Source: Holophagales bacterium (GTDB taxonomy: Bacteria > Acidobacteriota > Thermoanaerobaculia > UBA5066). From it: a stretch of DNA of 64,000 nt. The translations under genes were made by a program, and so were the position numbers. The stretch is from the NCBI GenBank assembly GCA_016716705.1, contig JADJVF010000005.1, forward strand, positions 62,001-126,000. Direction: 5' to 3'. Under the pieces are notes generated by a model. The model did no database searches and was not told the origin of the DNA. It saw only the letters and a program-made list of their open reading frames with translations. Numbering within the stretch: position 1 is the stretch's first letter; each line of letters begins with the position of its first letter. Positions 1 through 8,425 of the stretch are shown here, piece after piece.

Positions 1-126
1 GGTCCCCTCGATCGCCGACGAGGGCGGGCCTTCGAGCGCCGGCGCCGTCCGGGCGTCGGCGGAGGCCGGGAGGGCCAGGAGGAGGAAGAGCGCGCCAGGG
101 AGGAAGACGGGTCGGACGGACTTCAT
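1..126 (-). CDS. N-terminus of a secreted protein (partial)
   Basis: Forty-two codons run off the left edge of the window. The translation begins MKSVRP and continues with a hydrophobic stretch (VFLPGALFLLLALPASA) ending in an ASA signal-peptidase-like site. The residues after it are Ala/Pro-rich. The ATG at 126 has a good ribosome binding site (GAGAGG) a few bases upstream. Only the export signal is visible, so no function can be given. The start and strand are well supported and the product is unknown. Confidence 0.6.
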   Translation of the reverse strand, partial: MKSVRPVFLPGALFLLLALPASADARTAPALEGPPSSAIEGT

Positions 127-171
127 GGAATACCTCTCTTCACCGGGGAGCGACGGCACCGGTCCCGGACG

Positions 172-200
172 CGTTCATTGTCTCCCTTGTGCAGTGTCAA
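172..200 (-). promoter_or_regulatory. possible promoter of the secreted-protein gene
   Basis: On the minus strand a perfect TTGACA (200-195) lies upstream of the gene that starts at 126. The expected -10 position holds only weak matches (AATGAA or TGAACG), so the assignment rests on the -35 hexamer and its position in the 107-nt gap between this gene and the EamA gene. Confidence 0.3.
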
Positions 201-233
201 TAGCGCGCGACGTCTCACGCGGTCCGGGCGCCC

Positions 234-1154
234 TCAGGCCGCCGGACCGTCAGCCCGGGAGGGCCAGATGGCGAAGGCGACACCGGCGAAGATGAGTATC
301 GCGGCGCCGAAGAGGCGCGGAGAAGGCGTTTCGCCGAGGACGAGGTAGGCGAGCACCCCGGCGAAGAGGGGCTGGATGTAGATGAAGAACGCCGTCGTCG
401 AGGCGCCCGTCCGGGCCAGGGCCCAGGCGTTCAGGGCGTAGGCGCCGACCGTGCCGAGGAGGACGACGCCCGCAGCGGCCGCGAGGCCCTCGCCCGAAAG
501 CTCTGCCGGCCGGAGACGGACGAGGTCGGGGAGGGCGATGAGGACGATCGGGATCGCCCCGTAGCGGAACACCTGGGCGACGAAGGAGAGCGCGGAGCGG
601 CGGGCGAGGACGTCCCGGGCGCGAACGAGGAAGAAGGCGTAGGCCGCCGAGTTGAGCGTCACGAGGAGGTCGCCGACGAGAGTCGTGCTCCCGAACGAGA
701 GGCCGGCCGTGCCGAGGAGGAAGACGACCCCGCCGAACGCGATCGGCACGCCGAGGAGGCGCCGCGCGGAAGGTCTCTCGCGGCGCATGAGCAGCCCGAC
801 GACGATGGTGAAGATCGGAACCGTCGCGACGAGGAGCGTCGCGTGAGTTGCCGTCGTCCGGTGCAGGCCCGAGATGAAGAGGACCTGGTTGGCGACGATG
901 CCGAAGAGCGCCAGGAAGGCGATCTCCAGCCGGTCTCCGAGCGTCTGGCGCGGGGCAGGTCCGGCGAAGGCGCGGGCGGCGATGGAGAGGAGGAGGGCTC
1001 CGAAGACCCCGCGGACGGCCGCGAGCGTGAACGGCGTCAGCTCGCGCATCGCGACCTTCCCGAGGACGGGAAGCGTCCCGAAGAAGATCTGCACGAAGAG
1101 GAGCGCGACGTAGGGAGCGAGGCCCGCGTCGCGGGCCCGGGGCTCAACGGCCAA
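234..1154 (-). CDS. EamA/DMT-family transporter
   Basis: A 306-residue inner-membrane protein with about ten hydrophobic segments arranged as two EamA halves (roughly residues 15-145 and 160-297). Family hallmarks are GKVAMRELTPF in the first half, and YIQPLFAGVLAYLVLGE with the closing ILIFAGVAFA in the second. DMT transporters export small metabolites or amino acids, and the substrate cannot be read from sequence. The start is TTG at 1154, which overlaps the stop of ygfZ (1144-1146) by 11 nt, so the two genes are probably translated from one message. Length is normal for the family. Confidence 0.88.
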   Translation of the reverse strand: MAVEPRARDAGLAPYVALLFVQIFFGTLPVLGKVAMRELTPFTLAAVRGVFGALLLSIAARAFAGPAPRQTLGDRLEIAFLALFGIVANQVLFISGLHRTTATHATLLVATVPIFTIVVGLLMRRERPSARRLLGVPIAFGGVVFLLGTAGLSFGSTTLVGDLLVTLNSAAYAFFLVRARDVLARRSALSFVAQVFRYGAIPIVLIALPDLVRLRPAELSGEGLAAAAGVVLLGTVGAYALNAWALARTGASTTAFFIYIQPLFAGVLAYLVLGETPSPRLFGAAILIFAGVAFAIWPSRADGPAA

Positions 1155-2140
1155 GGGGAACCGCGGCGACGACGCCCTCGGCCGGTCCCGACACCGAGTC
1201 GACGACCAGCGTCGTTCCGGGCGCCTCGTGCTCGCGCCTCACGAAGGCGAGGGCAACCCGGTGGCCCCGGAGCGTCGAATCGACGGCGCTCGTCACCCGA
1301 CCGACCGTCTCGTCGCCCGCACGCACCGCGTCGCCGGGGGACGCGCCACTCCCGGCGGGGAGGAGCAGCGCGACGAGGTGCCGGTTCACGTGGCCGTAGG
1401 TCTTCAGCCGGGCGACGGTCTCCTGGCCGAGGTAGCACCCTTTCGCATACGAGATCGCCGTCCGCTCCAGCCACGCTTCGTTCGGGAGGACCGTCTCGTC
1501 CAGCTCGGCGCCCCAGCGGGCGATCCCTGCCTCGATGCGGCCGGCCTCGAGGACCTCGGGAGGCACGTGGTGCGCACCGTGGCTGGCGAGGACGTCGAGC
1601 AGGCGGGGCGATGCATCCGGCCGGGAGAGCAGGGCGAAGCCTTCTTCTCCTGCCCGCGACACGCGGACGATGCGAACGGGAATCCCCTCGATCTCGGTTG
1701 CCAGGTGCGAGAACGGCGCGGCGCCGGGCTCGGCGAATCCGGCCGCCGCAAGGACGTCCGGCGCAGCGGGGCCCTCCAGGTGGACGATGCCCGTCGACGC
1801 CGTCCGGTCCTCGAGCGTCGACCGGCTGAAGGGAACGTACCCGGCCAGGATCTGCGACGAGAGACATGGCGAGGGCCGGCTCGCAGTCGAGGAGGAACTC
1901 CTCCGCTGCCAACCGCAGGACGGTCAGATCCGCGCGCATCTTCCCCTTCGGTGTGAGGAGCGCGGCGTGTCCACCCGAGCCGGGCCGGAGGGCCTTCACG
2001 TCGCTGGTCACGAGACCGTGGAGCAGCTCGGCGGAGTCGGGGCCCGTCACCGCGAGGCTGCCGCGTCCCGTCAGGTCGGCGACGACGGCACCCGTCCGAA
2101 GCTGAACGGCGGGGGCGTCGGAATCGAGTGCGGTCTGCAT
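1144..2140 (-). CDS. ygfZ: YgfZ/GcvT-like folate-binding Fe-S maintenance protein, frameshifted
   Basis: The gene is split over two frames that join near 1848-1850, where one extra base sits in the coding strand (GTCGCAGATCCTGG). Skipping it gives a continuous protein of about 331 residues. The N-terminal part (from ATG 2140) has the GcvT-like fold start LLHGLVTSDV and LLTPKGKMRADL. The C-terminal part has the YgfZ signature KGCYLGQETVARL, followed by a barrel-like tail ending at 1144. In other bacteria YgfZ uses tetrahydrofolate to support Fe-S enzymes such as MiaB. Its stop overlaps the EamA start. No Shine-Dalgarno is visible at 2140, but GAGAAT lies 7 nt before the ATG, so the message may be leaderless. 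The shift looks like a sequence error because both halves are well conserved. Confidence 0.82.
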
Positions 2141-2150
2141 TCGTGCGATT

Positions 2151-2169
2151 CTCGCATGTGGCGTAAAAT
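2151..2169. promoter_or_regulatory. compact divergent promoter between ygfZ and the NYN gene
   Basis: The gap between two divergent genes is under 40 nt. On the plus strand TAAAAT (2164-2169) lies 7 nt before an in-frame TTG at 2177. On the minus strand GAGAAT lies 7 nt before the ygfZ ATG at 2140. Neither gene has a Shine-Dalgarno sequence. The spacing fits transcription starting at the start codon in both directions. Confidence 0.4.
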
Positions 2170-2176
2170 CAGACGC

Positions 2177-3130
2177 TTGAACGAAGCCACACCGAAACCA
2201 CGTGCCCCGCGCCGTCGCCGGCGGACGGGGCGAGCCGCAGCCAGCAGCGCGGCAGAAGCCGCCGCGGTGCCTGCCTCCGAGGTCTCCTTCTTCGAGACCG
2301 AGGCATACGCCCCCTCCAACACGACGATCGTCGAGACGGTCGCCTCCGCCGCCCCCCCCGTGAGCATGAGCCAGGACGATCAGAAACTCGCACTCTTCAT
2401 CGACATCGACAACGTCATCATCGGCCTCCGCGAGAGCGGCCACCCGAAGTTCGACGTCAAGCTCCTCATCTCCCGTCTCCTCGACAAGGGGAAGATCGTC
2501 ATCAAGAAGGCCTACGCCGACTGGTCGCGGTACGCCGAGTACAAGCGGGCGTTCCACGAGTCGGCCTTCGAGCTGATCGACATCCCCCAGCACAAGATGA
2601 CGGGAAAGAACTCGGCCGACATCCGGATGGTCGTCGACGCCATGGACCTGGCGTCGAACAAGGAGCACATCACGACCTTCGTGATCGGCTCCGGCGACTC
2701 CGACTTCTCGCCCCTCGTCTCCAAGCTGAAGGAGAACAACAAGACCGTCCTCGGCTTCGGCGTGAAGGGCTCCACCTCCGAGCTCCTCATCGAGAACTGC
2801 GACGAGTTCATCTACTACGAGGACCTCGTCCGCGAGCAGGTGAAGGTCCCGGCGTTCGCCGGCCTGACGGAGAAGAACCGCGAGGTCTTCGCGCTCCTCA
2901 TCGACTCGATGCAGGCGCTCAAGCGCGAGAACAAGGAAGTCCTCTGGGGCTCGATGGTCAAGCAGACCATGCAGCGCAAGAACCCGAGCTTCTCGGAGTC
3001 GTACTACGGCTTCCGCGCCTTCTCCGAGCTCCTCGAGTCGGCCCAGAAGCAGAAGGTCATCTCGCTCAAGCGCGACGCCAAGAGCGGCTCCTACATCATC
3101 ACCGGCTTCGGGCCGGGGACGGCCGCCTGA
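2177..3130 (+). CDS. NYN-domain (LabA/DUF88) protein with OST-HTH/LOTUS domain
   Basis: A protein of about 317 residues. Residues 1-62 are a low-complexity Arg/Ala-rich tail. An NYN (PIN-like) nuclease domain follows, with LALFIDIDNVII, SADIRMVVDAMD and FVIGSGDSDFSPL supplying the conserved acidic residues. The last ~90 residues resemble an OST-HTH/LOTUS winged helix, a predicted RNA-binding fold. Proteins with this architecture are predicted RNases or RNA-processing factors. The start is uncertain: ATG 2156 is in frame but lies upstream of the TAAAAT box, TTG 2177 fits leaderless transcription, and ATG 2366 would remove the tail. The Nudix gene follows after 4 nt. Confidence 0.85.
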   Translation: MNEATPKPRAPRRRRRTGRAAASSAAEAAAVPASEVSFFETEAYAPSNTTIVETVASAAPPVSMSQDDQKLALFIDIDNVIIGLRESGHPKFDVKLLISRLLDKGKIVIKKAYADWSRYAEYKRAFHESAFELIDIPQHKMTGKNSADIRMVVDAMDLASNKEHITTFVIGSGDSDFSPLVSKLKENNKTVLGFGVKGSTSELLIENCDEFIYYEDLVREQVKVPAFAGLTEKNREVFALLIDSMQALKRENKEVLWGSMVKQTMQRKNPSFSESYYGFRAFSELLESAQKQKVISLKRDAKSGSYIITGFGPGTAA

Positions 3131-3134
3131 CCTC

Positions 3135-3713
3135 GTGAAGAATCCGCCGCCGCCCGGGTCGCCGGGCGGCGAGGTCCCATCGTGGCCGCTCGTCCGGCGC
3201 GAGATCCTCGGCGACTTCCGCGTCTTCCGGATCCGCAGGGACGTCTCCGTCTCTCCCGTGAAGGGGACGGAGCACGCGTTCTTCGTCCTCGAGGGCGCCG
3301 ACTGGGTCAACGTCGTCGCGCTGACGGGCGCCGGGGAGATGCTCTTCGTCCGCCAGTGGCGTCACGGGACGGAAGAGGAAACGCTCGAGATCCCGGGCGG
3401 TTGCGTCGACCCTGAAGATGCGTCCCCTCTTGCCGCCGCGCAGCGGGAGCTGCGCGAGGAGACGGGCTACGTCTCGAGCGACTGGACCGAGCTCGGCTGG
3501 GTCAGCCCGAACCCCGCCATCCAGGCGAACCGCTGCTTCTCCTTCCTCGCGCGCGGGTGCCGAAAGGTCGGCGAGCCAATTCCCGACGGCACCGAGGACC
3601 TCCGCGTCGAGGCGTTCCCCGAGCGGGACGTCCCGCGCCTCGTCCGCGACGGACGCATCCGGCACGCCCTCGTCCTCGCCGCCTTCCACTGGTACGCCCT
3701 CCGCCAGGGCTGA
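3135..3713 (+). CDS. Nudix hydrolase, ADP-ribose pyrophosphatase type
   Basis: A 192-residue Nudix protein beginning at GTG 3135, 4 nt after the NYN stop. The Nudix box is visible as GGCVDPED...QRELREETGY, with the metal-binding REL-EE core intact and two extra residues between the first glutamate and REL. The upstream LFVRQWRHGT (an RQ-R-type substrate strand) and the overall length match ADP-ribose or nucleoside-diphosphate-sugar pyrophosphatases. Substrate is inferred from family only. Coupling to an NYN/OST-HTH protein suggests a role in RNA or nucleotide housekeeping, but this is context only. Confidence 0.85.
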   Translation: MKNPPPPGSPGGEVPSWPLVRREILGDFRVFRIRRDVSVSPVKGTEHAFFVLEGADWVNVVALTGAGEMLFVRQWRHGTEEETLEIPGGCVDPEDASPLAAAQRELREETGYVSSDWTELGWVSPNPAIQANRCFSFLARGCRKVGEPIPDGTEDLRVEAFPERDVPRLVRDGRIRHALVLAAFHWYALRQG

Positions 3714-3728
3714 GCGCGCGATTTCAAA

Positions 3729-3766
3729 AATACACAACTCCGTGCCAGGCACGGACATCGTGTATT
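3729..3766. repeat. nested palindrome, REP-like element
   Basis: Between the convergent Nudix and kinase genes lies a nested hairpin. The outer arms are AATACAC (3729-3735) and GTGTATT (3760-3766). The inner arms are TCCGTGC (3739-3745) and GCACGGA (3749-3755). The two stems share nearly the same centre and are separated by 3-4 unpaired bases. It has no T-tract, so it is not a standard terminator. The CGTGCCAGGCACG core resembles palindromes associated with REP/RAYT elements in other bacteria, which is from memory and not checked here. Confidence 0.5.
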
Positions 3767-3815
3767 ATGAGATCCGGGGCAGTGTTCCCTTTGCCCGCGG
3801 CAGACCTCGAAGACC

Positions 3816-6491
3816 TCAACGCCTCCTTTCGAGCTCCGAAGGCCAGCCCACGACGAGGCTGAGGAGCCCGCCGGCCTTCTGCGCGGTGGAGGGGACGACG
3901 AGAAGGCGCGAGCCGTCGGCCACGAGGGAGAAGCTCGGCCCCCCGGGGTTCGGAACGGAGAGGCGGAAGAGCGGCGCCACTGCGCCGACCCGGAACGAGT
4001 CCCCATCGGCTGCGACCGCCGCGGACGTGATCTGGCCGTCCATCTGGACGAAGACGAGCTCTTTCCCGTCCGCGCGCCACTGCGGGTAGGCGCCGGATTT
4101 CGTGGAAACCTGCCAGCGCCGACCTGGTCCCGGGAACGGCGTCACGTAGACCTCGTATTCCCCCGACTCGTTGGAGAAGTAGGCGACCCAGCGCCCGTCG
4201 GGAGAGAAGGAGCCGGCGACCTCCGTGAACTCGGTCTGCCGGAAGACCTTCGGCTCGGCCTTCGGCTCGAGCGGCAGGACCCAGATGTCCGACCTCGTCG
4301 CGTCCGCGCTCCTGTTGACGAGCAGGGCACGGCCGTCCGGCGAGACCGACGCGGGCTGGGTGCCGGGCTCTCCGGAATAGACGAGCTCGACCTCGCCGGC
4401 CCCTTCGATCGCCTTCCGGTAGACGTCCCAGCGTCCTTTCGGGTTGGAGGCGAAGTAGACCGTTCTGCTGTCGGGCGCCCACGCTGGCGAGAGGTCCTCG
4501 GCCGGGTCGAACGTGAACCGGGTCTTCAGACCCCGTTCGATCTCGTAGATCCAGAGATCGTGCGTCCCGAGGCTGAAGTCGGCGACCTGCGCCACGGCGA
4601 ACTTCCCATCAGGCGAGAGCAATGCGCGCCGGTAGGTCGCCGCGTCACCCATGGGGCCCGTCGTCTTTCCGGCACGGTCCCGCCACTCCAGGGTCGTATC
4701 GTTCTCCGTCTTTCCGGTCAGGAAGGCGAGGACGCCGCTCTGCGACGAAGAGAAGACGGCGACAGCCGCGCCCGAGATGACGAGCACGTCCTCGGCGAGG
4801 GGGACGGCCTCTCCCGAGAGGGTTCCCTTCGCCGCGTCGAACTCCTGGGCTACGAGAACGCGCTCCCTCACGAAGAGCAGCTTTCCCGATGCGTACTCCG
4901 CCTGGCTCGACCCGCGCAGCAGCTCGCGGGTCTCGCCGTCGTCGAGCGAGCCGAGGAGGATCGCGCTCCGGTCCGGGGCGAGCCCCCGCGCGAAATAGAG
5001 GAATCGCCGTCCGTCGGGCAGGAACCGGGGGTGTCGGTGCGAATTGTGCTTCGCGCCGTCGACCTTCGTGAGCGGCTGCGGCGTGCCACCGGCCGCGGGG
5101 ACGCGCTGGAGGGGGCCCGCGCTGTCGGGCGAGAAGACGATGACGCCCTCCGCGTTCCAGGTTCCGCCCTTGCCGTTCGTCGCGGGGCAGAGCGTGACAG
5201 GCGGGCCCCCCGTCACGTCGATCTTTCGCAGGGTGCGCTCGGAGCGTACGAAGAAGCCGAGCCAGCGGGAGTCCGGCGACCAGAAGGGGTATCCGGCGCC
5301 CTCCGTTCCCGAGAGCGGGTTTGCGGCTCCTGCGTCGAGGTTGCGGACGAAGAGGCGGATCTTGCCGTCTCCGTCGGCCGCCGAGAACGCGAGACGCCGG
5401 CCATCGGGAGAGAGGGCCACGGGGCCCGGACTCTCGGGGGAGAGGCTGAAGCTCATTCCTTCCGGCGCCGGGATCGACGCCTTCACGAGCGGAGCGGAAC
5501 CGTTCCTGCGGGCGAGGAGGACCCCGCCGAGCCCGAGGGCCAGCGCGAGAGCGGCGACCGCCCATGGAAGAGCGGTCCGAATCCCGGTGCGGCTCGCAGG
5601 CGCCGCCGTCGTGACGGGGCCTGCCGACAAGAAGGACTCGGGCTGGGCCTGGTAGTCCTCGAGCGTGACGCGCGCGTCCCCGATCGACTGGAGCCGGCGC
5701 GCCGGCTTCTTCTTCAGGCAGGAGGAGACGAGCTGGGCGAGGACGGGGGGCAGGTCCGCGGGGAGAGCCGCGAGGTCCGGCGAGTCCTTGAGAACGGACG
5801 CGAGGACGTGCGAGACCGTCTCGCCCTCGAAGAGCTTCCGGCCCGTCAGCATCTCCCAGAGGACGACGCCGAAGGACCAGACGTCGGCGCGGCGGTCGGT
5901 CGCGAGGCCAGCCGCCTGCTCCGGAGCCATGTACGAGGCCGTTCCGAGAATGACGCCCGCCTTCGTGTGGTGCTGCGTGATCGTCGGCGAGTAGGAAAGG
6001 TTGCTCTGCGACCGCTCCTCGTCCCAGGCCTTGGCGAGGCCGAAGTCGAGGACCTTCACGGCCCCGTCGGGCCGCACCTTGACGTTCGCAGGCTTGAGGT
6101 CCCGGTGGACGATCCCCTTCTCGTGCGCCGCCTCGAGGGCCTGGGCGATCTGCAGGGCGATCGGGAGAGCCTCCGCGAGCGGCAGGGGCCCTCGTGCGAT
6201 CCGTGCCGAGAGGTCCTCTCCCTCGACGAGCTCCATGACGAGGACTTGCCGTCCGTCGAGCGTCTCGAGGCCGAAGAGCGTGGCGATCGCGGGGTGGTTG
6301 AGGGATGCGAGGACCTTGGCCTCGCGCTGAAACCGCGAGAGCCTCTCCTCGTCGTCTGCTACGGCCGCCGGGAGGACTTTCAGCGCGACCTCGCGGCCGA
6401 GCTTCTCGTCCGTTGCGCGCCAGACCTCGCCCATTCCGCCTTCGCCGAGCTTGGCGGAGACCCGGTAGGTTCCGACGGCGGTACCGATCAC
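3816..6491 (-). CDS. membrane Ser/Thr protein kinase with C-terminal PD40 propeller
   Basis: An 891-residue Hanks-type kinase. The N-terminal kinase domain (about residues 9-270) has the glycine loop GEGGMGEVW, the ATP lysine in VALKVLP (K38), the catalytic loop HRDLKPAN (D131), DFGLAK and APEQ. A single membrane helix (about 320-342, AVAALALALGLGGVLLA) leads to an extracytoplasmic beta-propeller of PD40 repeats (SPDGRRLAF, SPDSRWLGF, APDSRTVYF, SPDGRWVAY and others). This architecture is characteristic of Acidobacteriota. GTG 6491 is preferred because CGAGGG lies just upstream and the kinase fold begins at once. An ATG at 6614 would add an unconvincing Arg-rich extension. Palindromic elements lie on both sides of the gene. 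Confidence 0.92.
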   Translation of the reverse strand: MIGTAVGTYRVSAKLGEGGMGEVWRATDEKLGREVALKVLPAAVADDEERLSRFQREAKVLASLNHPAIATLFGLETLDGRQVLVMELVEGEDLSARIARGPLPLAEALPIALQIAQALEAAHEKGIVHRDLKPANVKVRPDGAVKVLDFGLAKAWDEERSQSNLSYSPTITQHHTKAGVILGTASYMAPEQAAGLATDRRADVWSFGVVLWEMLTGRKLFEGETVSHVLASVLKDSPDLAALPADLPPVLAQLVSSCLKKKPARRLQSIGDARVTLEDYQAQPESFLSAGPVTTAAPASRTGIRTALPWAVAALALALGLGGVLLARRNGSAPLVKASIPAPEGMSFSLSPESPGPVALSPDGRRLAFSAADGDGKIRLFVRNLDAGAANPLSGTEGAGYPFWSPDSRWLGFFVRSERTLRKIDVTGGPPVTLCPATNGKGGTWNAEGVIVFSPDSAGPLQRVPAAGGTPQPLTKVDGAKHNSHRHPRFLPDGRRFLYFARGLAPDRSAILLGSLDDGETRELLRGSSQAEYASGKLLFVRERVLVAQEFDAAKGTLSGEAVPLAEDVLVISGAAVAVFSSSQSGVLAFLTGKTENDTTLEWRDRAGKTTGPMGDAATYRRALLSPDGKFAVAQVADFSLGTHDLWIYEIERGLKTRFTFDPAEDLSPAWAPDSRTVYFASNPKGRWDVYRKAIEGAGEVELVYSGEPGTQPASVSPDGRALLVNRSADATRSDIWVLPLEPKAEPKVFRQTEFTEVAGSFSPDGRWVAYFSNESGEYEVYVTPFPGPGRRWQVSTKSGAYPQWRADGKELVFVQMDGQITSAAVAADGDSFRVGAVAPLFRLSVPNPGGPSFSLVADGSRLLVVPSTAQKAGGLLSLVVGWPSELERRR

Positions 6492-6644
6492 GAGAGCCCT
6501 CGGTCTGCGAATCGCCCGGCTGTGTCCATGAAAACCGCGGAGTCTACAGGCAGCCGGATTTCTCGCCGCACCGTCCGGGCAACGGACTGTCGGGGTCTGG
6601 ACTGACGTCGACATCCTGACGCCGCCGAAGCCATTCAGCGGCCC

Positions 6645-6701
6645 AGGTTTTCCATTCTATAATAGAAAATCAAGACCTGACCCCGATCCTATGACCCCGT
6701 C
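6645..6701. repeat. AT-rich palindrome with tandem TGACCCCG copies
   Basis: The 210-nt gap upstream of the kinase holds an AT-rich palindrome, TTCTATAATAGAA (6655-6667), inside an imperfect larger inverted repeat running from AGGT (6645) to ACCT (6678). Next come two near-identical units, TGACCCCGATCCTA (6678-6691) and TGACCCCGTCCTA (from 6692). The base composition contrasts with the GC-rich surroundings. The string AAGACCTGACCCC resembles short mobile-element remnants found elsewhere, by memory only. It ends at the stop codon of the glycosyltransferase gene (6702). Confidence 0.4.
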
Positions 6702-8399
6702 CTATCGGTCGATGCGCCAGATGCCGATCGATCCGCCGATGGCGCCGACGCGGGTACCGCGCTGCTGAAGCGCGGTCCGGATGCGCTCGAGCCGGTCGGC
6801 GTCGGCGACGGCGCCCTTGGCGCGCAGGAGTTCCGGGCCGAGGCCGAGCGGAGCCTCACCGATGGCGAGGAGGCTGCCGGGGCGGTCCTCCTCTCCCGGG
6901 AAGGGGGGGCGGAGGACGGGAGCGTGGCGGGCCGGGAGGTCGCCTCCGAAGGCGACGGTGCCGAGCCCGGCCGGCGCGAGGGAGGGCGCGGCGTCCTTCA
7001 GGCGGAGCAGGTCCTGTCCCCAGTCGAGATTGCTGTCGACGAAGAAACGGCGGCCCCCGCCGGGCCCGCCCGCGAGGGCGTTGAAGAACGAGAGCTCGTG
7101 CGGGTGGACGGTCGCGATCTCGACGGCCGCGACACAGAGCGCCCCGAGCGCGGCCGCGCGGCGAAGGCGGACCGCGGGAGCGGAGAGCGCGGAGCCCGCT
7201 GCGACGGCTGCGAGCGGAAAGAAGAGCAGGGCGTGCCGGACCCCGATGTTGTAGGCCGTTCGGGAGGAAAGCAGCAGGAAGATGAGGAGTGACCCCCCGA
7301 AGACGGTGGCGAAGCGGCGCGACTCGCGCGCCGCGAGCGCGGCCGCGAGGCCGAGGAGGAGGCCGAGAGGCGCCTTCACGGCGAGCGCGACGGGGAAGTA
7401 CCAGGGCGAGCCGTCGCGGGAGACCTTACCAAGGAAGTAGTTCACTCCGGCTCCGACGTCGCTCTGGAGCGCGACGGAGATCGTGCCGGTGAGGAGATTC
7501 CCGAGCGGAGGGAGAACGTCGCCGGCGGCAAGCACGGCGCGCGCCACCTTGGGAGATCGTCCTTTCACCTCGAGCCGGTCGACGACGAGTGCGTGGCGGT
7601 CCCCGGGTGACTGGTTCCGGCAGGCCCAGGCGAAACCGGCGAGGGTGACGAGAAGCGCGATCCCGCCGGCGGCGAGGAGGCGGCGTGAGAGGCGCGGAAG
7701 GTCGCGAAGGGTGGGCGTGGCGTCGGCCGCGAGGAAGGGGAGCGTGCAGAGGGCGAGGAGGGGCGCGCTGTACTTCGAGAGGAAGGCGAGGCCCCAGAGG
7801 AGGCCGAGCAGGGGAGCGGCGCCGCGGGCGTCAGCCCGCGCAAGGCGGGCGATCGGGCCGAGCGAGAGGACGACGAACAGGGTCACGGCCACGTCGGTGT
7901 GCACCACTCCCGCGTGCGCGTTGAGGGTTGGCTCGAGCGCGGCGAAGGCGAGGGCGGCGCAGCCGGCCCACGGGCCCCAGCGCCGACGCGCCTCGGCACG
8001 CACGGCGAGAAGGAGCGCGGCGAGGAGAGCGACGAACGGAAGGCGCGCGCGAAAGAGGATCGTCTCCGGCGGAGTCGTATTCTGGTAGAGGAAGCGGAGG
8101 AGGCGCGCCGGGCCGGAAGGCGAGCGGAGCGGGTCGTCCGCGGGTCGAATCGGAAGTCCGGCCAGGGCGCTTCCGGCGAGAGCCTTGGCGAGAGGAGGAT
8201 GCTCGGGATTCCACCGTCCCGTGCCGTCCCGGACGATTTCCAGGGCCGCGGCGAGGTGAACCGGCTCGTCGGCGGTCGCGGCGTCGCCGGAGAGATGGTG
8301 AAGGGCGAGAGCCGCCGAAACGAGGACGAGGGCGAGGGAGATCCACGGCTCGAACCGCACCTGTCGGCCCGGCGGGAAACTCGGCTGGGGCCCATTCAT
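6702..8399 (-). CDS. family-39-like membrane glycosyltransferase
   Basis: A polytopic protein of 565 residues with about ten membrane segments. Near the N-terminus are the acidic loop ATADEPVHLAAALE and the WNPEHPPLAKAL motif typical of PMT/ArnT-like glycosyltransferases, which move sugars from a polyprenyl carrier on the periplasmic face. Later motifs include GVVHTDVAVTLF, YNIGVRHALLFFPL and DSNLDWGQDLLRLK, seen in bacterial members of unknown acceptor. ATG 8399 or ATG 8408 (three codons longer) could be the start, and neither has a Shine-Dalgarno. The divergent hydrolase gene begins at 8426. No sugar-synthesis genes lie nearby, so the acceptor is unknown. Confidence 0.8.
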   Translation of the reverse strand: MNGPQPSFPPGRQVRFEPWISLALVLVSAALALHHLSGDAATADEPVHLAAALEIVRDGTGRWNPEHPPLAKALAGSALAGLPIRPADDPLRSPSGPARLLRFLYQNTTPPETILFRARLPFVALLAALLLAVRAEARRRWGPWAGCAALAFAALEPTLNAHAGVVHTDVAVTLFVVLSLGPIARLARADARGAAPLLGLLWGLAFLSKYSAPLLALCTLPFLAADATPTLRDLPRLSRRLLAAGGIALLVTLAGFAWACRNQSPGDRHALVVDRLEVKGRSPKVARAVLAAGDVLPPLGNLLTGTISVALQSDVGAGVNYFLGKVSRDGSPWYFPVALAVKAPLGLLLGLAAALAARESRRFATVFGGSLLIFLLLSSRTAYNIGVRHALLFFPLAAVAAGSALSAPAVRLRRAAALGALCVAAVEIATVHPHELSFFNALAGGPGGGRRFFVDSNLDWGQDLLRLKDAAPSLAPAGLGTVAFGGDLPARHAPVLRPPFPGEEDRPGSLLAIGEAPLGLGPELLRAKGAVADADRLERIRTALQQRGTRVGAIGGSIGIWRIDR

Positions 8400-8425
8400 C
8401 CGGCGCATGCTAACTTCGGACGGTC

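Noticed and set aside
1037..3310. 757-codon minus-strand frame covering ygfZ and the NYN gene
   Set aside because: Only its 1850-2140 portion (N-terminus of YgfZ) resembles a real protein. The remainder is antisense to the NYN gene or out of frame.
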